Below are positions 41,183-45,980 of a DNA stretch of 45,980 nucleotides, in pieces. This stretch comes from Planctomycetota bacterium (GTDB lineage: Bacteria > Planctomycetota > MHYJ01 > WSZJ01 > JACPWG01). Each line of letters opens with the position of its first letter. Position 1 is the first letter of the stretch. The position numbers and the translations under genes were made by a program. Where the stretch lies: positions 1 to 45,980 of the forward strand of contig JACPWG010000059.1 of NCBI GenBank assembly GCA_016197205.1, in the 5' to 3' direction. The notes under the pieces are model-generated. The model was not told the DNA's origin and searched no databases. It saw only the letters and a program-made list of their open reading frames with translations.

Positions 41183-42301
41183 ATGTCCGACCCACAGAAG
41201 GTGAACCTGCTCCTGGTCGACGATGACCCCAAGATCCTCCTCGCCCTCGACGCCATCCTCCGGGCACCGGACCGACACCTCGTCCAGGCGCGGAGCGGCG
41301 AAGAGGCGCTCCGCCTCCTCCTCGACCAGGAATTCGCCGTCATCCTCCTCGACGTCAAGATGCCCGGCATGGACGGCTTCGAGACCGCCGGTCGGATCCG
41401 CGAACGCGACCGGTGCCGCCATACGCCCATCCTCTTCGTCACCGCCTATGGCAGGGAGAAGCAGCAGGTCTTCCGCGGCTATTCCGTCGGCGCCGTCGAC
41501 TACATCTTCACGCCGATCGAACCGGAAATCTTGCAAGCCAAAGTGTCCATTTTCGTCGAGCTCTTCTGCAAGTCGCGGGAGCTCGACCGCAGGGCCCAGG
41601 AGCTGGCCCGCTTCAACCAGGAGCTGGAGGCTTTCACCTACACGGTTTCCCATGATCTGCGCGCGCCGCTCAGGGCCGCGGAGGGGTTCGCCGCCCTGCT
41701 CCAAAGGGAGTACGAGGGCCGGCTCGACGAGCCCGGGCTGGAGTACCTTCGGCAGATCAACGGCGCCGTCGGACGCATGGAGGCGCTGATCCGGGACCTC
41801 CTGGCCTACAGCCGGATCAGCCGCGAGGATCTGCGCCCGCACGCCGTCGACCTCGGCCTGGCGATCGCGGAGGCCCTCGGCCTCCTGGAGGGGGAGGTGC
41901 GGAGCACCCAGGGCCGGATCGTCCTCGAAGAGCCCAACTGTACGGTGCTCGGAGATCCGACCACCCTCGCCCAGGTGGTGGTGAACCTGGTTTCGAACGC
42001 GTTGAAATTCGTCGCCGCAGGAGTCCAGCCGCGCGTGCGCATCCGCGCGGAGGCGGGCGAGGAGCGCGTGCGGCTATGGGTGGAGGACAACGGCATCGGC
42101 ATCGAGCCCAAGTACCACGAACGCATCTTTCAGGTCTTCGAGCGACTGCACAGTACGGAGGCCTACCCTGGAACCGGCATCGGGCTGGCCATCGTGCGCA
42201 GGGGCGTGGAACGCATGGGGGGAACCGTCGGACTCGAGTCGGTCCCGAACGGCGGCAGCCGCTTCTGGATCGAACTGCCCAAAGGGAGACCCAAGAAATG
42301 A
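41183..42301 (+). CDS. Response regulator-histidine kinase (REC-HisKA-HATPase)
   Basis: This 372-aa soluble protein has REC with LLLVDDD, Asp57 in ILLDVKMPG, and Thr-Pro instead of Lys-Pro (YIFTPIEPE), so phosphotransfer control may be altered. It continues with HisKA His157 (TVSHDLRAPLR) and HATPase_c (NLVSNALKF, DNGIGI, GTGIGL), of the phytochrome-kinase type that pairs with Rcp1-like regulators. The start at 41183 agrees with the domain start; the ribosome site is weak (AAGGGG). Just before it, AAGGGGTGCTACCTC occurs twice in tandem. Its stop overlaps the next start (ATGA), so it and the regulator at 42298 form a coupled pair. Confidence 0.9.
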   Translation: MSDPQKVNLLLVDDDPKILLALDAILRAPDRHLVQARSGEEALRLLLDQEFAVILLDVKMPGMDGFETAGRIRERDRCRHTPILFVTAYGREKQQVFRGYSVGAVDYIFTPIEPEILQAKVSIFVELFCKSRELDRRAQELARFNQELEAFTYTVSHDLRAPLRAAEGFAALLQREYEGRLDEPGLEYLRQINGAVGRMEALIRDLLAYSRISREDLRPHAVDLGLAIAEALGLLEGEVRSTQGRIVLEEPNCTVLGDPTTLAQVVVNLVSNALKFVAAGVQPRVRIRAEAGEERVRLWVEDNGIGIEPKYHERIFQVFERLHSTEAYPGTGIGLAIVRRGVERMGGTVGLESVPNGGSRFWIELPKGRPKK

Positions 42302-42762
42302 GCGAAGCCAGAAGCCCCATCCTGCTCGTCGAGGACACGCCGGCCGACGTGGCTCTCTTCCAGCACGCCGCGCGGGGCGCGAAGTTCTTCGACCGGCTCC
42401 AGATCGTCAACGATGGGGAGGCCGCGGTAGCCTACCTCGCGGGGCAGGAGCCCTATGCGGACCGCGCGCGGTACCCCCTGCCCGCCGTGATCGTGTTGGA
42501 CCTCAAGCTGCCCCGCAAGTCCGGGTTCGAGGTCCTCTCCTGGCTGCGCGCCCAGCCGGGACTCCGGCGCATCCCCGTGGTGGTCCTGACCGGGTCCGGG
42601 GTCCCGTCGGACCTCCGGCGAGCCTACGACCTCGGGGCGAATTCCTACCTGGTCAAACCCATCGGCTTCCAGACCCTCGTGGAAATGGTGGTCGGCCTGC
42701 ACCACTATTGGACTCACCTGAATGAGGTGCCCGACTTCGCAAGCAGTCCCGGTGAAGCCTAG
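42298..42762 (+). CDS. Rcp1-like single-domain response regulator
   Basis: This 154-aa protein is a lone receiver: LLVEDTPAD, phospho-acceptor Asp68 in VIVLDLKLPRKSG, VVVLTGSG, and Lys in YLVKPI. It also carries the longer loops and helical C-terminal tail typical of Rcp1, the partner of phytochrome-type kinases. No output domain is present, so it passes phosphate on or binds a target. It is translationally coupled to the kinase upstream. Its TAG stop is formed by the terminal TAG of the MITE inserted at 42760, so the original C-terminus may have been different. Confidence 0.93.
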   Translation: MSEARSPILLVEDTPADVALFQHAARGAKFFDRLQIVNDGEAAVAYLAGQEPYADRARYPLPAVIVLDLKLPRKSGFEVLSWLRAQPGLRRIPVVVLTGSGVPSDLRRAYDLGANSYLVKPIGFQTLVEMVVGLHHYWTHLNEVPDFASSPGEA

Positions 42763-43152
42763 TGTCCCGTCTACGCTTATTCTGCTCGTTCGCCGGGCGC
42801 TCAGTGGAGGTCGGCTGGCTCCCGTCAGGCAGAGCTTTCAGGGAACCCGTTCGATGCGCTTGTCATCCCTTCGGCCCGCTCAGGGCAGGCTCTGAGCGAA
42901 GCGAAGCGCCGCAGCGCGGAGCGAAGTGAAGGATCCAAACCAAGCGTAGCGACCGCATGTCTCGACAGGGCACTGGCTCGCCCACAACACGGTCCGAGGG
43001 CCGTTTGAGAAGGTTGAGCGTCCGTCCTTACTTGGATCCTTCGCTTCGCGCTGCGGCGCTCCGCTCAGGATGACATGCCGGGATGACGGGTTCACCGAAC
43101 GCGTACTCCGCTACAGCGGCGGACCCTTGGAATGAGCGTAGACGGGACACTA
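42760..43152 (+). mobile_element. MITE M, copy 2
   Basis: 393 bp, same orientation as copy 1, with ends TAGTGTCCCGTCTACGC and GCGTAGACGGGACACTA. It starts inside the stop codon of the response regulator gene. The remaining 196 bases before the next gene show no feature. Confidence 0.88.
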
Positions 43153-43348
43153 GTGCCCCCGCAAGCCAGCGCCCTCCCTTGGGGAGTTCCAGCGATGGGC
43201 CCCGCCATCCACGCCGGTTTGCGGCACGCGTGTCGCTCGCACGCCGACGACCGGACCGCCGAGTCGCGCGCGTCGCGTGGGTCCGCGCCGGCCGAACCGG
43301 CGGACCGGCAGGACGGAACTGATCTTTGGTACCCGCAGGACATGCGCC

Positions 43349-43741
43349 ATGCCCCATGATGAGGTGCTCTCCGACGAGGTTCGGACGCTCGTCGACCGGC
43401 TCATCGACTCGGTTTCTGAGCTGGAGACGCTACTCCTGCTGCATCGTGAGCGGGGTCGGGACTGGACCACCGCGGAAGTCGCCCAACGGCTCTACGGCTC
43501 CCCTGAAGCAGCCGCGGGCCTCCTCGCGGAACTGGTGAAGAAGGGGCTGCTGTCGGCCACGGCCGGCCCGACCCCCGGCTTTCGCTTCGGCCCCAAAACG
43601 GCCGAGCTGGAAAGGGGAGCCGAACTGCTCGCGGACGCCCATGCCCGCAACCTCTTCGCGCTGACGACCCTCATCCACGGAAAGGCCGAGGCCCGGATGC
43701 GGCAATTCGCCGACGCCTTCCGGCTGCGAAAGGAACGTTGA
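43349..43741 (+). CDS. Winged-helix-like putative regulator
   Basis: This 130-aa protein has a helix-turn-helix-like middle: TLLLLHRERGRDWTTAEVAQRLYGSPEAAAGLLAELVKKGLLSAT, followed by a wing-like stretch FRFGP. A long helix rich in charged residues follows. No family was recognised beyond the wHTH fold. AGGA lies eight bases before the ATG at 43349; an earlier in-frame ATG at 43277 is not supported. It is followed after one base by a DUF5985 gene, so the three small genes probably form one transcript. It could regulate the membrane pair. Confidence 0.7.
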   Translation: MPHDEVLSDEVRTLVDRLIDSVSELETLLLLHRERGRDWTTAEVAQRLYGSPEAAAGLLAELVKKGLLSATAGPTPGFRFGPKTAELERGAELLADAHARNLFALTTLIHGKAEARMRQFADAFRLRKER

Positions 43742-43742
43742 A

Positions 43743-44000
43743 ATGGGTCCGCTCCTCTACGCGCTGTGCGCGGCGACCTCGCTCGCGTGCACGCTCCTCC
43801 TCTTGAAGGCGTACGCACGGACCCGCGGGCGCCTCCTGCTCTGGGGAGGCCTCTGCTTCGCCCTCATGACCCTCAACAATTTCCTCGTGATCGCCGACAT
43901 CCTGATCTGGCCCGAGGGCGACCTCTTCGTGTTCCGGCTGACCGCCGCCCTCTGCGGCAAGCTCCTACTCCTCTACGGCCTGATCCACGACACCAACTAG
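43743..44000 (+). CDS. DUF5985-family small membrane protein
   Basis: This 85-aa protein has three hydrophobic helices (about 3-22, 33-52 and 60-80) with short charged loops. It resembles the DUF5985 family of unknown role. AAGGA lies eight bases upstream. It starts one base after the wHTH gene stop and is followed by a second member of the same family. Confidence 0.75.
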   Translation: MGPLLYALCAATSLACTLLLLKAYARTRGRLLLWGGLCFALMTLNNFLVIADILIWPEGDLFVFRLTAALCGKLLLLYGLIHDTN

Positions 44001-44009
44001 GGGCCGGCC

Positions 44010-44276
44010 ATGGCTCAATTTCTGCTCGGCGCCATCACGATGCTCTCCCTCACCATCGGGATCTTTTTCCTGCACTTCTGGAAGAAGACGGCCGACCGCT
44101 TCTTCCTGGCTTTCGGCGTGGCGTTCGGGATCGAGGCGCTCGCCCGCATCCTCCAGGCCTCCACCGACCGACCGGACGACGGGCGCCCCCTCGTCTACGT
44201 CATCCGCTTCCTGGCCTACGCCCTGATCCTCGCCGCGATCATCGACAAGAATCGCCCACGAAAGACCGGAAGCTGA
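44010..44276 (+). CDS. DUF5985-family small membrane protein (second copy)
   Basis: This 88-aa protein matches the family core FLLGAITMLSLTIGIFFLHF, then WKKTADRFFLAFGVAFGIEA, then a third helix and a basic tail. It starts nine bases after the first copy; AGGGG precedes the ATG. The two proteins may form a heteromeric membrane unit (inference from pairing). Confidence 0.78.
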   Translation: MAQFLLGAITMLSLTIGIFFLHFWKKTADRFFLAFGVAFGIEALARILQASTDRPDDGRPLVYVIRFLAYALILAAIIDKNRPRKTGS

Positions 44277-44317
44277 TCGACGGCCACCACGCCTCTCGGC
44301 CCCTGCGCCCTCCCTCG

Positions 44318-44346
44318 TTGACAACGGGCCGGAACCATCGTATATT
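44318..44346 (+). promoter_or_regulatory. Strong sigma70-type promoter
   Basis: TTGACA, 17-base spacer, TATATT, ending 69 bases before the cNMP-binding protein start. Confidence 0.72.
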
Positions 44347-44415
44347 CGCGGCTTGGGTTGATAGGCGAGGTCGTCAGCCCGCTGAGCAGGGTAGGCGAAA
44401 CCGGGAGGTCGGCCC

Positions 44416-45408
44416 ATGGTGCCAAGGGTGGGCGCAAGGCGGTCCGGGAAAAGGGCGGTGTCCGGCTCGGGACCTTCCCTTCCCGCCTCCGACCCGTCGA
44501 ATCTCGCAGCCATCTTCAGGGCATTTGAAGATGTCGGCGCCGTCACGAGCCTTCCGGAAGGACACCTCCTCTGGAGGCGAGGGGACGCCGGCAAGCACGT
44601 GTTCCTCCTCCTCCGTGGGACCATGGAGGTGTCACGGGATGCCCCGACGGGAGAGGCAGGCGGAGTTTTCCTGCGCACGGTCAGGGAAGGGGAGATGGTC
44701 GGTGACCTCGCGGCCGTTTGCGGTTGTAGCCGAACGGCCGCGGTGCGCACCGAGAGCCCCTGCATGGTTCGTCGTATCCCTGCGAGAGTATTCCGCGAGG
44801 TCGTGTACCGCCGACCGGAGCTCCTCCTGCCGATCCTCCTGCTCCAGGCGCAGCGCCTCATCAGTTCCTCAGACCACGTGGTGGAGGCAAGCGAGCACTG
44901 CCTCCACGATCCCTGCACCCGGGTCTACAACTCGCAGTTCTTCCAGGAGTGTCTGCGCCTGCAGGTGGACAACGCCGACCGGACCCGGGACGCGCTCTCC
45001 GTGGCGTGGGTGGAAGTCGACCGTCCCCACGCGGGGAGCCAAGTGGGCGAAAGCCCGGATTCGGGTCCGATCCTGGCGAAGGTCGCACGCTATCTTTCCG
45101 CCGCGGGTCGCCCCTCCCCCCGCGTCGTCTCCAGAGCCCCCGGCTGGAACTTCGCGATCCTCCTGTTCGGTGCGGGCGCGCCCGAGGCGGCGGAATACGC
45201 CGAGAGAGTCCGCCGACGGGTGGAGCGGATGAAACCGGGGAGGAGTGCGGGCCCGCGAGGCAGCGTCACGATCAGCGTTGGGGTCGCAACCTACCCGGAG
45301 GATGGCAGAAACGGCCTGGGGCTCGTCCTTGCCGCGAAACGGCGGGCACGCGAGGCCCGCCGAACGGGTGGGAATCGCGTGATCGCCGACCGCACCCTAC
45401 CAACCTGA
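44416..45408 (+). CDS. Cyclic-nucleotide-binding domain protein with degenerate GGDEF domain
   Basis: This 330-aa soluble protein has a cNMP-binding (Crp/PKA-type) fold at about 35-150: LPEGHLLWRRGDAGKHVFLLLRG and EGEMVGDLAAV. It is followed at about 160-325 by a GGDEF-like domain recognised by DPCTRVYN (for DPLTGLYN) and VTISVGVATYPEDG. The signature loop reads APGWNF (241-246) instead of GGDEF, so it should not make cyclic-di-GMP. It may act as a binding or docking domain. GGGAGG lies seven bases before the ATG. It has its own promoter and no partner gene. Confidence 0.83.
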   Translation: MVPRVGARRSGKRAVSGSGPSLPASDPSNLAAIFRAFEDVGAVTSLPEGHLLWRRGDAGKHVFLLLRGTMEVSRDAPTGEAGGVFLRTVREGEMVGDLAAVCGCSRTAAVRTESPCMVRRIPARVFREVVYRRPELLLPILLLQAQRLISSSDHVVEASEHCLHDPCTRVYNSQFFQECLRLQVDNADRTRDALSVAWVEVDRPHAGSQVGESPDSGPILAKVARYLSAAGRPSPRVVSRAPGWNFAILLFGAGAPEAAEYAERVRRRVERMKPGRSAGPRGSVTISVGVATYPEDGRNGLGLVLAAKRRAREARRTGGNRVIADRTLPT

Positions 45409-45492
45409 ATCGCGAATCGCGCCCATCCCAGCAGCGGCAAGGACGGCGCGCCTGCCGCGCCTGGTGAGGGCCGCGCCCCGCGTCGGCGAAAA

Positions 45493-45520
45493 CCGAACCG
45501 CGACCGTGAGGGAGCGGTCT
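45493..45520 (+). repeat. Repeat E, single arm
   Basis: Same 28-base word as at 27605 (contains CGACCGTGAGGGAGCGGTCT). No inverted partner was seen nearby. The gap 45409-45773 holds nothing else recognisable. Confidence 0.75.
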
Positions 45521-45773
45521 CGAGGCGTTCGCGCGCGCCGCCCCTTTCGGCCGCGCGCACTCTTCGTCGACGACCTCCGCGACCGACGTGTCCCCCTCGC
45601 CAGGAGGCCGGCTGCCCGGACCGCTGGAATCGGTGGAGGAATTCCCTCCTCCTCCCTGGCCGTGCACCCGCGGGAGAGAAGGGGGTCATTTCCGACCTCG
45701 ATCGTTCCCTGGGTCCCACCCCGGACGCTCCCCAGTAGCCGGGATCGAATCGACGGAGGCCTTCGACAGGGCC

Positions 45774-45980
45774 TAGTGTCCCGTCTACGCTAATTCCAAG
45801 GGTCCGCGGCTGTAGCGGAGTACGCTTTCGGTGAACCCGTCATCCCGGCATGTCATCCTGAGCGGAGCGCCGCAGCGCGAAGCGAAGGATCCAAGCAAAG
45901 ACGGACGCCCAACCTTCTCAACCGGCCCTCGGACCGTGCCGTGTGCGAGCCAGTGCCCTGTCGAGAAAAGCGGTCGCTAC
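45774..45980 (-). mobile_element. MITE M, copy 3 (inverted, cut by window end)
   Basis: It starts TAGTGTCCCGTCTACGC and follows the reverse complement of copies 1 and 2 for at least 207 bases, again at a CTAG target. Confidence 0.88.

Overview
The window is a very GC-rich bacterial chromosome segment that carries unusually many dispersed short repeats. No rRNA, tRNA or CRISPR array was seen. Several features point to a large environmental Gram-negative lineage, with Planctomycetota-like the best guess and Myxococcota or Acidobacteriota-like also possible: a type III glutamine synthetase, a giant poly-HAMP hybrid kinase, paired DUF5985 proteins, TPR remnants, and abundant MITE-like and palindromic repeats. 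This taxonomic guess is an inference and is weak.

Layout. 0.2-8.9 kb is a tightly packed plus-strand operon for a type II secretion/type IV pilus-like machine. It encodes a pseudopilin, a PilX-like protein, a GspK-like protein fused to a LamG-like domain, a secreted protein of unknown function and a GspE/PilB ATPase with extra zinc ribbons. A 394-bp MITE sits inside the operon. 9.4-15.1 kb holds three soluble histidine kinases, two on the minus strand and translationally coupled, and one on the plus strand; repeats lie on both sides and in the gaps. 15.1-17.7 kb is repeat-rich and holds one membrane-anchored protein of unknown function. 17.7-20.2 kb is glnN (type III glutamine synthetase), with a duplicated 3' end and a terminator.

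20.2-27.5 kb looks like a small defence/toxin island. A McrB-like coiled-coil NTPase and a McrC-like PD-(D/E)XK nuclease overlap each other and are flanked by direct repeats of about 250 bp. Next come a TPR gene fragment, an orphan HicA-like toxin gene, a 73-bp perfect copy of an internal piece of glnN, and a DUF4143 ATPase whose promoter and start codon lie in a 43-bp palindrome.

27.9-45.4 kb is a signalling region. It encodes a 992-aa hybrid kinase, a 2564-aa kinase with sixteen 92-residue HAMP repeats, CheR, a REC-kinase coupled to an Rcp1-like regulator, a winged-helix-like protein with two DUF5985 membrane proteins, and a cNMP-binding protein with a degenerate GGDEF domain. The six kinases in the window have no visible membrane segment, so they probably receive cytoplasmic inputs. 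A four-helix-bundle (S23/IVP-type) gene framed by long inverted arms sits between the giant kinase and cheR. Arm-like sequences without this gene recur elsewhere in the window and have replaced the end of one kinase gene.

At least six repeat families could be separated: (A) a 145-bp MITE with 12-bp terminal inverted repeats, 3 copies; (M) a MITE of about 394 bp with CTAG ends, 3 copies; (B) a 141-bp repeat, 3 copies; (C) an element of about 200 bp starting at stop codons, 2 copies; (D) the 250-bp repeats flanking the McrBC module; (S) the AATGACCA/CTCAATG arrays associated with the four-helix-bundle gene.
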